Assembly (NCBI GenBank): GCA_030589055.1
Contig: JAUUWK010000060.1
Span: 1-6,727, forward strand
Reading direction: 5' to 3'
DNA from: Candidatus Bathyarchaeota archaeon
GTDB taxonomy: Archaea; Thermoproteota; Bathyarchaeia; Bathyarchaeales; Bathycorpusculaceae
Length of the DNA stretch: 6,727 bases
A model generated the notes under the pieces. The model saw only the letters and a program-made list of their open reading frames with translations. It searched no databases and was not told the origin of the DNA. The position numbers and the translations under genes were made by a program. This document shows, in pieces, positions 1-5,984 of the stretch (position 1 is the first letter of the stretch; each line of letters opens with the position of its first letter).

Positions 1-44
1 AGCTAGTCCTTTCTAAGCTTCTTAGTCTTTTCCTTAGTCAGCCA

Positions 45-815
45 CTAGATTTTGATGGTTGGTAGTATAAAGTAGAATATGGTGAACAGCAGGACTACTA
101 GAAAAGAGCTTAGGAATATAGCCATTAGCTTCTCCTTTTCAGGTATACTAAGGAAATCTCTTAACTTATCATATCCTTCTATTCTAGTTCCAGTTGTCAG
201 GTTAACAAACTTTGGCCTTAACCAAGAGAGAAAAGCTAGTAGAGTGCCAAGAAGAGCTACTAAAAAGCCTATATTAAAATAAGTGAATTTGGCTTCACCC
301 ATTATACCTTCATATACAAAAAGGCCATTATTGAAGGGACTTATTTCATAAGAAATATTCAGATAGGCAAGTAAGCTTCCTAGATAAAGAAGAATGCTTG
401 AAAGAGATAGGAAACTTGTAACCATTAGACTCTTCTTACCAGCCCTGCCCCAGCTACCATTTGCAAATGTGCCATGGATTGTCAGGCAGATAGAATAGGC
501 ATAAATTAGAAAGGCTGCTACAAGTAGACCAAGAAATATGTCTGATAGATACCAACTTGAACATATTCTCGGCCAAGGCATCCACTTCCAATCAGCATCA
601 TAGCTGAAGGAGAAGGATGAACAATTAGGAAGGCAAAAGCCGCTTCTATCAGTCCGTATATGAGGTGCAATATCCATTGAATGGACTATCATACCGTATA
701 TAGATACACGAGATAAATAAGAAGAGACCCATGGAAGGAAGAGACTTGATATTGCAAGAGCAACGCTTAATATTCCATAGAGGTTAAGCTGCATTGTAAT
801 TACAAATAGTTGCAT
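45..815 (-). CDS. Hypothetical five-helix membrane protein
   Basis: I do not recognise this 256-residue protein. Five hydrophobic segments are visible at about residues 11-31, 91-113, 131-152, 182-199 and 230-251, so it should sit in the cytoplasmic membrane. The basic loops (about 118-129 and 200-230) follow helices 2 and 4, which by the positive-inside rule puts the N-terminus inside and the C-terminus outside. The long loop between helices 1 and 2 (about 32-90) would then be outside. It is rich in aromatic residues and serine and holds three cysteines (61, 65 and 85) that could form a disulfide or bind a ligand. Two starts are possible: ATG at 815 or ATG at 794 (residue 8). Neither has a clear ribosome-binding site, and TATA-like sequences at 821-830 and 842-849 would suit a leaderless or near-leaderless transcript from one or the other. 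No catalytic motif is visible and function is unknown. Confidence 0.7.
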   Translation of the reverse strand: MQLFVITMQLNLYGILSVALAISSLFLPWVSSYLSRVSIYGMIVHSMDIAPHIRTDRSGFCLPNCSSFSFSYDADWKWMPWPRICSSWYLSDIFLGLLVAAFLIYAYSICLTIHGTFANGSWGRAGKKSLMVTSFLSLSSILLYLGSLLAYLNISYEISPFNNGLFVYEGIMGEAKFTYFNIGFLVALLGTLLAFLSWLRPKFVNLTTGTRIEGYDKLRDFLSIPEKEKLMAIFLSSFLVVLLFTIFYFILPTIKI

Positions 816-820
816 TGCCC

Positions 821-849
821 AAGATAAACTTAAGATTTTGTGTATATTG
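821..849 (-). promoter_or_regulatory. Possible TATA elements for the membrane-protein gene
   Basis: Read on the minus strand, AGTTTATCTT (821-830) and CAATATAC (842-849) resemble archaeal TATA boxes. With the usual spacing of about 25 bases to the transcription start, the first would start RNA near 800, favouring the ATG at 794. The second would start it near 819, favouring the ATG at 815. The surrounding gap (816-974) otherwise holds only a GC-alternating tract near 898-907 and no gene I can support. Confidence 0.25.
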
Positions 850-974
850 TACTTCTATGTACAAGCGTGGCTTAGCTACTCTTCTAGGCTTTCTAGACGC
901 GCGCGCTACGGAAAAATTAACGGTATTTTGCTGTTGAACAACTAGATTTTTTGCTGAATAAAACATAGGTTTCT

Positions 975-1268
975 TCAAAACATGCGCTTTAACGCGTCAG
1001 CACCCTTCATTCCTATACTGACACCCAAAGTTTCAGCCTTCGAAGTAACCGCTTTAACCTCTTCCTCTAACACGTCTTCGAAACTTTTAACTCCACTAAC
1101 CACTGCAGCGGCAACACCCAAGCGTTCAGCAGCATCAACGTTCAAAAAGCCACACATAATAAAGCCTTTCTCAGCAACCACCAAAAGCAACGGCGGTGAA
1201 TCAGGCAACTCCACCCTCACTCCCAAACCAATCTTGTCATAAACCTTCACAGAGACAACGCTAATCAT
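975..1268 (-). CDS. DUF1805 domain protein
   Basis: This 97-residue protein covers the whole DUF1805 family (the YunC-like fold), a small domain of unknown function found in archaea and Firmicutes. Family signatures can be read directly: the ELPDSPPLLLVVAEKGFIMC block with Cys39, followed by GFLNVDAAERLG, then SGVKSFEDVL, and the C-terminal GMKGADALKRM. The length is normal for the family. The ATG at 1268 is supported by a good Shine-Dalgarno sequence, GAGGGTG at 1274-1280, five bases upstream. It is divergent from the lipid synthase gene at 1354, and nothing in the context gives a biochemical role. The family call is confident; no activity is claimed. Confidence 0.9.
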   Translation of the reverse strand: MISVVSVKVYDKIGLGVRVELPDSPPLLLVVAEKGFIMCGFLNVDAAERLGVAAAVVSGVKSFEDVLEEEVKAVTSKAETLGVSIGMKGADALKRMF

Positions 1269-1353
1269 ACAAACACCCTCTAATCAACAAATTATTTTTA
1301 CGCATCTAGCTTAAATAAGAATCGTTAACATAAAACTGGAGAAACCCTAAGAT
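1269..1353. promoter_or_regulatory. Divergent promoter region
   Basis: This 85-bp gap separates two divergent genes and should hold both promoters. CTTAAATAAG at 1310-1319 is nearly symmetric and reads as a TATA-like element on either strand. On the plus strand it would place transcription start near 1340, leaving a short leader to the ATG at 1354. On the minus strand it would place it near 1288, leaving about 20 bases that include the GAGGGTG ribosome-binding site. A second A/T-rich element lies at 1289-1302. Sharing of one element is an inference. Confidence 0.4.
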
Positions 1354-1959
1354 ATGCTAACAAAACTGAAAAAAAAAGTCCAAGCAATGCTTACAACAGA
1401 GGCAAAAGCAGCCCACAAAATAGGGTTAACGCCAAACATGGTAAGCGGCATAGGCATAATACTGGCTTTTCTTTCAGCCTTTGCGTATGCGGAATGGCAA
1501 ACCCACTTGCTTTACCTTTTGCTTGCAACCATTCTGCTTCTATTTTCAGGATTCTGCGACGCGCTAGATGGGATACTAGCCAGACTTTACCATGAAACAA
1601 CAGTCTTCGGCGGATTTCTAGACTCCTTGTTAGATAGGTATGCAGACGCTGTAGTATACGCGGGCATAATAGTAGGCGGGTTGTGCGACTCAGTGTGGGG
1701 TTTAGCAGCTCTAATAGGCTCTGTGCTTGTGAGCTACAGCCGTGCAAGGGCAGAAGCCGCGGGAATAAAGATGGAATCTGTTGGAATAGCAGAGAGAGCT
1801 GAACGCATAATCATATTATCCATAGCAAGCATAACAGCGATTTTCTGGCAACCAAAAACGGCAATGAACGCAGGCATAATCCTGCTTGCAATACTCTCAA
1901 ACCTAACAGTTCTACAAAGAAGCCTACACGTTTACAAAGAACTAAAGAAAAAACCCTAA
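1354..1959 (+). CDS. CDP-alcohol phosphatidyltransferase, probable archaetidylinositol phosphate synthase
   Basis: Integral membrane enzyme of the CDP-alcohol phosphotransferase family. It transfers a polar headgroup onto CDP-archaeol with release of CMP, a step in archaeal ether-phospholipid synthesis. The catalytic signature is complete: D69-A-L-D72-G73-I-L-A76-R77, then G86-x3-D90-x3-D94, whose four aspartates bind divalent metal and the CDP moiety. About six hydrophobic segments surround it, and 201 residues is normal for the family. The later SYSRARAEAAG (127-137) and VGIAERAERIII (143-154) blocks resemble archaeal archaetidylinositol phosphate synthases, which use inositol-1-phosphate. 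That substrate is inferred from family resemblance; other headgroups such as glycerol phosphate are possible. The ATG at 1354 has GGAG at 1338-1341, 12 bases upstream. The gene ends 16 bases from the convergent S26e gene. Confidence 0.88.
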   Translation: MLTKLKKKVQAMLTTEAKAAHKIGLTPNMVSGIGIILAFLSAFAYAEWQTHLLYLLLATILLLFSGFCDALDGILARLYHETTVFGGFLDSLLDRYADAVVYAGIIVGGLCDSVWGLAALIGSVLVSYSRARAEAAGIKMESVGIAERAERIIILSIASITAIFWQPKTAMNAGIILLAILSNLTVLQRSLHVYKELKKKP

Positions 1960-1975
1960 GCTGAAAAGCTGGAGT

Positions 1976-2269
1976 CTACCTTCTTCGTTTTCTTGGACGC
2001 GTATGCCTCTCGCTTTTGGCTCTAACCTTTACAACGCCACGATGCACAGCACACGAGACACAATAATACTTAGTCGTCACGGGAGCAGAAATATACGTGC
2101 CCTTCTGACGAAGCTCCTTCGACAAAGCGTAATCAACCATAGACACTCGCTTAGTAACTTTCTTAGCTTTATCCCTAGGGATCATTTGGCCACAGGAACC
2201 ACATTGAACGACACCGCTCCTTCCCTTTCCACCCTTCGATCTCCCATGGCTTTTCCGTTTATATGGCAT
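1976..2269 (-). CDS. rps26e: 30S ribosomal protein S26e
   Basis: Small-subunit ribosomal protein of the archaeal/eukaryotic S26e family, which in eukaryotes lies near the mRNA exit channel and the 3' end of 16S/18S rRNA. The 97-residue sequence is basic throughout, with a Gly/Lys/Arg-rich N-terminus (residues 1-18) and an Arg/Lys-rich tail (RPRKRRR). Two CxxC pairs, C23-x2-C26 (CGSC) and C70-x2-C73 (CVSC), form the zinc site. The YALSKELRQKGTYISAPVTT stretch (47-66) is typical of the family. The length fits archaeal members. S26e is found in TACK and Asgard archaea and eukaryotes, so it is a useful lineage clue. It starts 42 bases after the DUF4438 stop on the same strand and probably has its own promoter there. 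Confidence 0.96.
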   Translation of the reverse strand: MPYKRKSHGRSKGGKGRSGVVQCGSCGQMIPRDKAKKVTKRVSMVDYALSKELRQKGTYISAPVTTKYYCVSCAVHRGVVKVRAKSERHTRPRKRRR

Positions 2270-2298
2270 TACTTTTCACTTCTCTATTTCATGTAAAA

Positions 2299-2320
2299 GT
2301 ATTTATCCACCTTATATATC
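2299..2320 (-). promoter_or_regulatory. Candidate TATA elements for S26e
   Basis: On the minus strand, GATATATAAG (2311-2320) overlaps the end of the DUF4438 gene and GGATAAATAC (2298-2307) follows it. Either lies 30-50 bases before the S26e ATG at 2269, where an archaeal TATA box would be expected for a short leader. There is no convincing ribosome-binding site directly before that ATG, which would suit a short or leaderless transcript. Assignment is by motif only. Confidence 0.35.
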
Positions 2321-3202
2321 TGTCCTCAGCTTAAGAATCGAGGCAATATTGGCTTTCACATCAATTTCCGGAGTTATTTTTCCTGTTGAGGATGTAAAGA
2401 GAGTTGTAACTCCCGGTCCGTGACCGGAGGAGACACAGTTCGTGTGCACAACTATGCCGACTGACATGGCACCTTGCTTGTAGATTCGCCCGTAAGAGTG
2501 GTCTGCATCTTTTATGGCTACAAGGTCGCCGAGCCTCAAATCGTCAAGACCATACTCTTTTCTAACGTTTTCATCAAAAAGTTGAATGTCATAATCCCCC
2601 GAATACGTTTGGTTCGCTCCTAAACCTGAGCCCATTATCTTCGCCGGAATCACATGTGTGACCGGAACCTCCAGTTTTTTGCCGTTTGGCTTCGGATCTA
2701 AAGCCTCAAGAAAGCGTGGATCCATATTCATCGCTCTTATGTCTGGAAAATCCAGAAGTTTCAAGCCTACGCCAAAAGCTTTCACGAGAACCTTGTCGCC
2801 AAGCATGAGCTTTTCAAGAGTTTCAGGCTGAAAGTCCACCAGCACGTGCTCTATTCCACCGTGTTTACCCGTCACAACTCCCTTTGCGCCTTTCGCATCC
2901 CCTGCAGCTACTGTTGCTTCGTTTCCGACACATGAAAGCACGTTAAACGCCGTGTTCGCACCTCGTGCAAAACGTGAGTCATTCTCCTTATTTTCTACGC
3001 TTACGCCTGGCTCAACGTGGTCTGCTTCCCATCCACACGCAAGGTCGCCTACTCTAATGTTGTATGTAATTCCTCCAACTCCAGGCAAAATAACTGGGTC
3101 GCCTTGAGCCGAGATCCTATAAATTCCTCTCCCATAAATTGGGCTGGCTACTTCACCGACAACCGAAATTTTCACCAACTTATCAACGTTTGTTCTTAAC
3201 AT
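2312..3202 (-). CDS. DUF4438 domain protein
   Basis: This 296-residue protein matches the DUF4438 family across its full length. The family is known from a Thermotoga maritima structural-genomics protein (TM1086) and its function is not established. Recognisable blocks are the N-terminal LVKISVVGEVASPIYGRG, the VLPGVGGI-like turn read here as ILPGVGGITYNIRVGD (about 38-53), the GKHGG stretch (about 112-116), the Gly-rich MGSGLGANQTYSGDYDIQ (about 190-207) and the HTNCVSSGHGPGVTTLF region near 252-269. There is no signal peptide or membrane segment, so it is probably cytosolic. The ATG at 3202 has a GAGG ribosome-binding site at 3211-3214, eight bases upstream. It lies directly upstream of S26e on the same strand, but that does not by itself suggest a link to translation. 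Confidence 0.85.
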   Translation of the reverse strand: MLRTNVDKLVKISVVGEVASPIYGRGIYRISAQGDPVILPGVGGITYNIRVGDLACGWEADHVEPGVSVENKENDSRFARGANTAFNVLSCVGNEATVAAGDAKGAKGVVTGKHGGIEHVLVDFQPETLEKLMLGDKVLVKAFGVGLKLLDFPDIRAMNMDPRFLEALDPKPNGKKLEVPVTHVIPAKIMGSGLGANQTYSGDYDIQLFDENVRKEYGLDDLRLGDLVAIKDADHSYGRIYKQGAMSVGIVVHTNCVSSGHGPGVTTLFTSSTGKITPEIDVKANIASILKLRTDI

Positions 3203-3210
3203 AACATTTT

Positions 3211-3214
3211 CCTC
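3211..3214 (-). promoter_or_regulatory. Ribosome-binding site of the DUF4438 gene
   Basis: GAGG on the minus strand, eight bases before the ATG at 3202. It selects this start over the out-of-frame ATG five bases upstream. Confidence 0.6.
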
Positions 3215-3366
3215 GCACTAGGTTAGATGCATTAGTCAACAGATTCTAATAAAATTTAACACTAGCCCGAAGCTATTGTAGCTCTCTGAAACATGACAAA
3301 TCTTAAATGTAGGATATTTGTTTTGAGTTGATTGAAGCAAACAAAACGTAGACACATATCATTAAC

Positions 3367-3370
3367 GGAG
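3367..3370 (+). promoter_or_regulatory. Ribosome-binding site deciding the CBS-zinc-ribbon start
   Basis: GGAG lies nine bases before the ATG at 3380. The frame is open back to a TTG at 3332, which would add 16 residues, but that TTG has no comparable site and the added residues do not look like part of the CBS fold. The ATG is therefore preferred. Confidence 0.55.
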
Positions 3371-3379
3371 TTGAGAACC

Positions 3380-3961
3380 ATGTCAGACATTGGATTAAGG
3401 TCTAGAATGATAGTTAGGGATGTTATGAGCAGCCCAGTAGTAACCATAGATGAAAATGCACCAGCAAATCAAGTTGCTGAACTCATAGATAAGCATGGCC
3501 TGGGCTCCTTAATAGTAACAAGTAAAGAGGGAAAGCCCCTCGGAATCATCACAGAAAGAGACTTAGTTAGAAGAATCTTAGCGAAAAACGTCAAACCAGA
3601 CTCGCTCAAAGCAAAAGAAGTCATGACCTCACCTCTAATCACGATAGAGCCCGACGAAAGAATAAGCGAGGCAGCCAGAAGAATGAGCAGGCTAAACATT
3701 AGAAGATTAGGAGTCATGTATAAAGGTCAACTCGTCGGTGTCCTCTCAAGCAAAGATATCCTCTCAGTCATGCCGGAACTCATAGAAAACATCCAAGAAC
3801 AAGCTCTCATAGAAGGCGAAAACAGAGCTCAAAAAGCAGAAGAAGAACCGACGCCTCTCGCCGGATACTGTGACAATTGTGGAGGCTGGTCAAACAACCT
3901 AGAAGAGGTTAATGGAGATTTCCTCTGTGAAGATTGCGCAGCCGAATTGGAAAGTGAATAA
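3380..3961 (+). CDS. Two-CBS-domain protein with C-terminal zinc ribbon
   Basis: A 193-residue soluble protein with a tandem CBS (Bateman) module and a C-terminal zinc ribbon. CBS1 spans about residues 11-66 (VRDVMSSPVVTIDENAP to GIITERDLVRRIL) and CBS2 about 78-131 (AKEVMTSPLITIEPDERISE to GVLSSKDIL). The GIITERD motif is the usual site contacting adenine-nucleotide ribose and phosphate, so binding of AMP, ATP or a related ligand is likely from family knowledge. A charged helical linker (about 133-158) leads to C164-x2-C167 and C183-x2-C186, an intact four-cysteine zinc site. CBS-plus-zinc-ribbon proteins are frequent in archaea; many are thought to be regulatory and their partners are unknown. 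The stop overlaps the ATG of a tiny ORF (TAATG). An alternative TTG start at 3332 is less likely. Confidence 0.9.
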   Translation: MSDIGLRSRMIVRDVMSSPVVTIDENAPANQVAELIDKHGLGSLIVTSKEGKPLGIITERDLVRRILAKNVKPDSLKAKEVMTSPLITIEPDERISEAARRMSRLNIRRLGVMYKGQLVGVLSSKDILSVMPELIENIQEQALIEGENRAQKAEEEPTPLAGYCDNCGGWSNNLEEVNGDFLCEDCAAELESE

Positions 3962-4053
3962 TGAGAAACGTTGTTTGCGTGCTAAAGAAATTAGGGATGA
4001 GAGACACCCGTCTATTAATGAGAACGAACTCGCAACAAAATCCCCTGCAATGA
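3961..4053 (+). CDS. Possible 30-residue ORF coupled to the CBS gene
   Basis: The ATG overlaps the last base of the CBS gene stop (TAATG), an arrangement seen in translationally coupled genes. The 30-residue product begins MRNVVCVLKKLGMRDTRLLM and is basic, with one cysteine and no recognised domain. Overlapping start and stop codons also arise by chance, and there is no homology I can recognise, so this is weakly supported. Confidence 0.2.
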   Translation: MRNVVCVLKKLGMRDTRLLMRTNSQQNPLQ

Positions 4054-4084
4054 AAAGGCGCGTGCGCTAATCCTCCAGTAGTAG

Positions 4085-4207
4085 ATGAAAACAACAGTAG
4101 TAATCGTAGAAGCTTCGGCAGAAATCAGAAAAGCCGCTGGACTTATAGTTTCAAAAACAGTGAAAGAATACCTCAAAAAGATGATAAAGGAAGGTTGGTA
4201 TAATTGA
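4085..4207 (+). CDS. Small ORF, possible CBS-like remnant
   Basis: This 40-codon frame starts at ATG directly after an in-frame TAG and ends at TGA just before the four-CBS gene. Its N-terminal half, VVIVEASAEIRKAAGLIVSK, follows the pattern of the first strand and helix of a CBS domain (VV-x-[IV]-x3-A-x-[IV]-x2-A-x2-[LI]-[IM]). The second half, KTVKEYLKKMIKEGWYN, is a lysine-rich amphipathic helix with no CBS continuation. It could be a genuine microprotein, the remnant of a shortened CBS gene, or chance. No good ribosome-binding site is seen. The resemblance to CBS is my inference from pattern only. Confidence 0.3.
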   Translation: MKTTVVIVEASAEIRKAAGLIVSKTVKEYLKKMIKEGWYN

Positions 4208-4226
4208 CTGTGAGGATGTTTTCAAA

Positions 4227-5162
4227 TTGCTTGTTAAACAAGAAGGGAAAAAATTGAGCAGAGAAAGTTTTAGAAGGTCTCTAAGGGAGAAAGGTCCGCG
4301 CTCTTTGAAGACTCACCCCTCCAAAAAACAGGAATGTGAGATATTACATGTTGCAAAAAGTCCTGTTGTCACAATGGCTCCTACAACACCGATCTACGAC
4401 GGTATCCAAATAATGGCTAAAGAAGGATTCCGAAGAATACCAATAGCAAACCCGGGAACAAGAACACTGGAAGGAATAGTAACAGCCACAGACATAACCG
4501 ATTATCTTGGCGGCGGAAAAAAATTCCAAATAATCCAAAAAAAGTTTTCAGGAAACTTCTTCAAAGCCATAAACGAACCGATAAAACTTGTAATGACCAA
4601 AAAAGTTGTTTCAATTAAGACCTCTGCGAAGATAAGTGAAGCAATAGAATTAATGACGCAGAAAAACCTTGGGGGCTTGCCAGTGGTTGACGATGAAAAA
4701 CGTGTAAGGGCAATAATTACAGAAAGAGACATCGCCAATATGTTTGTCGACAGAATAAGCGGCGTAACAGTTGCTCAGTTGATGTCAGAAAAAGTAGTCA
4801 CAGCAATACCAAAAACAACGATTTTTGAAGCTGCAAGAACAATGACAAAGCAGGGATTCAGAAGACTGCCAATAATCTCCGAAAACAAAATAGTCGGCAT
4901 AATAACAACCATGGATATTATACGGTTCTTCGGCTCCGGAAAAGTCTTCAAATATCTCAAATCCAGAGATATGAATCAAGTTTTGAACACGCCAACACTT
5001 GAAATAGCAACCAAAGAAGTTGTAACCATAGAACCAAACGCGGATGTCGGCCAAGCAGCAAAAATAATGCAAGAGAAAAACATAGGCGCTTTGCCAGTGG
5101 TTAGAAACGAAAAACTCATGGGCATAATAACGGAGAGAGACTTCTTTAAAATAATAGAATAG
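4227..5162 (+). CDS. Four-CBS-domain protein
   Basis: A 311-residue soluble protein made almost wholly of four CBS domains, at about residues 40-93, 120-173, 183-235 and 259-310, forming two Bateman modules. Domains 2 and 4 carry the nucleotide-contacting IITERD motif; domains 1 and 3 carry TATDI and TTMDI instead. Domains 1 and 3 share the helix GFRR(I/L)PI and are each followed by a Gly-rich tail (YLGGGKKF, FFGSGKVF), while domains 2 and 4 share the pattern KN(L/I)G(G/A)LPVV. The gene therefore looks like a tandem duplication of an ancestral CBS pair. The basic N-terminal 35 residues may be an extension. Binding of adenine nucleotides or S-adenosylmethionine is likely from family knowledge, and the regulated target is unknown. 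The start is uncertain: TTG at 4227 has GAGG at 4212-4215, while TTG at 4254 has GAAGGG closer to it; no in-frame ATG precedes the first CBS domain. Confidence 0.88.
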   Translation: MLVKQEGKKLSRESFRRSLREKGPRSLKTHPSKKQECEILHVAKSPVVTMAPTTPIYDGIQIMAKEGFRRIPIANPGTRTLEGIVTATDITDYLGGGKKFQIIQKKFSGNFFKAINEPIKLVMTKKVVSIKTSAKISEAIELMTQKNLGGLPVVDDEKRVRAIITERDIANMFVDRISGVTVAQLMSEKVVTAIPKTTIFEAARTMTKQGFRRLPIISENKIVGIITTMDIIRFFGSGKVFKYLKSRDMNQVLNTPTLEIATKEVVTIEPNADVGQAAKIMQEKNIGALPVVRNEKLMGIITERDFFKIIE

Positions 5163-5254
5163 ACCTAATCGAATAGTAATACGTGTGCTCTCACAACATT
5201 AATTAGCAATTGATAAGAAAAAGCTAATATCCGTTTGATGGAGCGGATGGATTA

Positions 5255-5398
5255 ATGGGTAGAAAAGAACGGTGTCCTCAATGCGGGAGCAAGAAGATTA
5301 CGATAATTGGAAATCTGAAAAAATGTAACGTTTGCAAATATGAATGGACGGGAAGACCTGGAGGAAAAACTCCTAAGAAAGACAAAGTCCGATTCTAA
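5255..5398 (+). CDS. Small zinc-ribbon protein (47 residues)
   Basis: The ATG at 5255 opens a 47-residue frame ending at TAA 5396-5398. Two CxxC knuckles, C7-P-Q-C10 followed by GSKK, and C24-N-V-C27 followed by KYEW, are separated by 13 residues. That is a complete zinc-ribbon layout. A basic Gly/Lys tail (GRPGGKTPKKDKVRF) follows. Similar stand-alone ribbons are common in archaea and may bind nucleic acid or act as small adaptors; the exact role is unknown. Purine-rich GGAGCGG at 5240-5246 precedes the start, and a five-codon ATG frame (5238-5255) ends in TAATG overlapping this start. The gene runs convergently into the TrxB-like remnant: the two stops overlap by two bases (5396-5397). Confidence 0.75.
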   Translation: MGRKERCPQCGSKKITIIGNLKKCNVCKYEWTGRPGGKTPKKDKVRF

Positions 5399-5942
5399 GT
5401 GAAGACTATTTGAATCTTGTTTGCATGGTTGATCAAACGCACGTGTGCAGCAATTTTCGCTAAAAATAAAGCCTCGTCAACAGCTTCCTTAACACTTCCC
5501 ACAATTACAACGTCCTTTCCCTCAAAAAACAGTTCACCACATTCTGTACAATAAGCGACACCGCCACCAAACCACGTTTCCCATTTCATGCCTAAACCTT
5601 TAATTCTACTGCCACTAGCCAAAATCAAAGCCTTTGCTGAGTAAACGTCACGATCGGTTTTTGCAACCTTATCTTTTCTACGTAAAGAAAGGTCAATAAC
5701 TTTCTCTGATGTGTGAAGTTCAGCACCTGAATTAGTCGTTTGACGCGTCATGCTTTTCATAAGTTCTTTTCCCGAGATTTTATCAGGAAAATCGGGGTAA
5801 TTCTCCAAACTGCGGGCTCTTACTGCGATTCCACCTGCTTCCTCCTTAGCTTCTAAAACCAGTGTTTTTAAACTGAAAGGGTCAGCTGTGTTCCAGCCGC
5901 TAATCCAGTCGGTCCAGCACCTATAACTATAACGTCGTACAA
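5395..5942 (-). pseudogene. trxB: TrxB-like flavoprotein disulfide reductase, frameshifted and C-terminally truncated
   Basis: Remnant of a thioredoxin-reductase-like FAD/NAD(P)H oxidoreductase, a family that normally passes electrons from NAD(P)H through FAD to a redox cysteine pair. From TTG at 5942 one frame reads MYDVIVIGAGPTGLAAGTQL, which contains the FAD-binding GxGxxG motif, and then stops. The next frame continues with SLKTLVLEA, ENYPDFPDKISGKEL, AKALILASGSRIKGLG and YCTECGELFFEGKDVVIVG. The CxxC pair (CTEC) is kept where the family has CATC. Adding one base to the CCC run at 5879-5881 joins the frames with normal family spacing. The second dinucleotide motif is weak (GSVKEA instead of GGGNSA). 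The protein ends after about 183 residues at VRLINHANKIQI plus three residues, against a usual 300-320, so the rest of the NAD(P)H domain and the C-terminal FAD segment are missing. It lies 42 bases after the methyltransferase gene on the same strand. A sequencing error could explain the frameshift but not easily the truncation. Confidence 0.8.
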
Positions 5943-5984
5943 GACTTTTCAACGCTTTGCTATATCATTTAGTCTAAGTTTGGT

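Noticed and set aside
3..47. TAG readthrough or pyrrolysine at the end of the membrane protein, since 13 lysine-rich codons follow in frame before another TAG
   Set aside because: The C-terminus is predicted to be outside, where a strongly basic tail would break the positive-inside pattern. A 13-codon open stretch is also expected by chance.
784..978. A 64-codon minus-strand frame whose TTG overlaps the DUF1805 stop (TTGA) and runs into the membrane-protein start
   Set aside because: Composition is irregular, there is no recognised motif, it begins at TTG without a ribosome-binding site, and it overlaps the next gene by about 30 bases. It reads like intergenic sequence.
1391..1747. Minus-strand 118-codon frame opposite the lipid synthase
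   Set aside because: Shadow frame of a gene with a complete catalytic signature, with leucine/arginine-rich composition typical of antisense reading.
2003..2296. Plus-strand 97-codon frame opposite S26e
   Set aside because: Shadow of a confidently identified ribosomal protein gene, with no independent support.
5395..5952. A complete 185-residue protein starting at ATG 5952
   Set aside because: The first 24 or so residues are an out-of-frame reading of the FAD-binding motif, which is correct in the neighbouring frame from TTG 5942. The apparent ATG start is an artefact of the frameshift.
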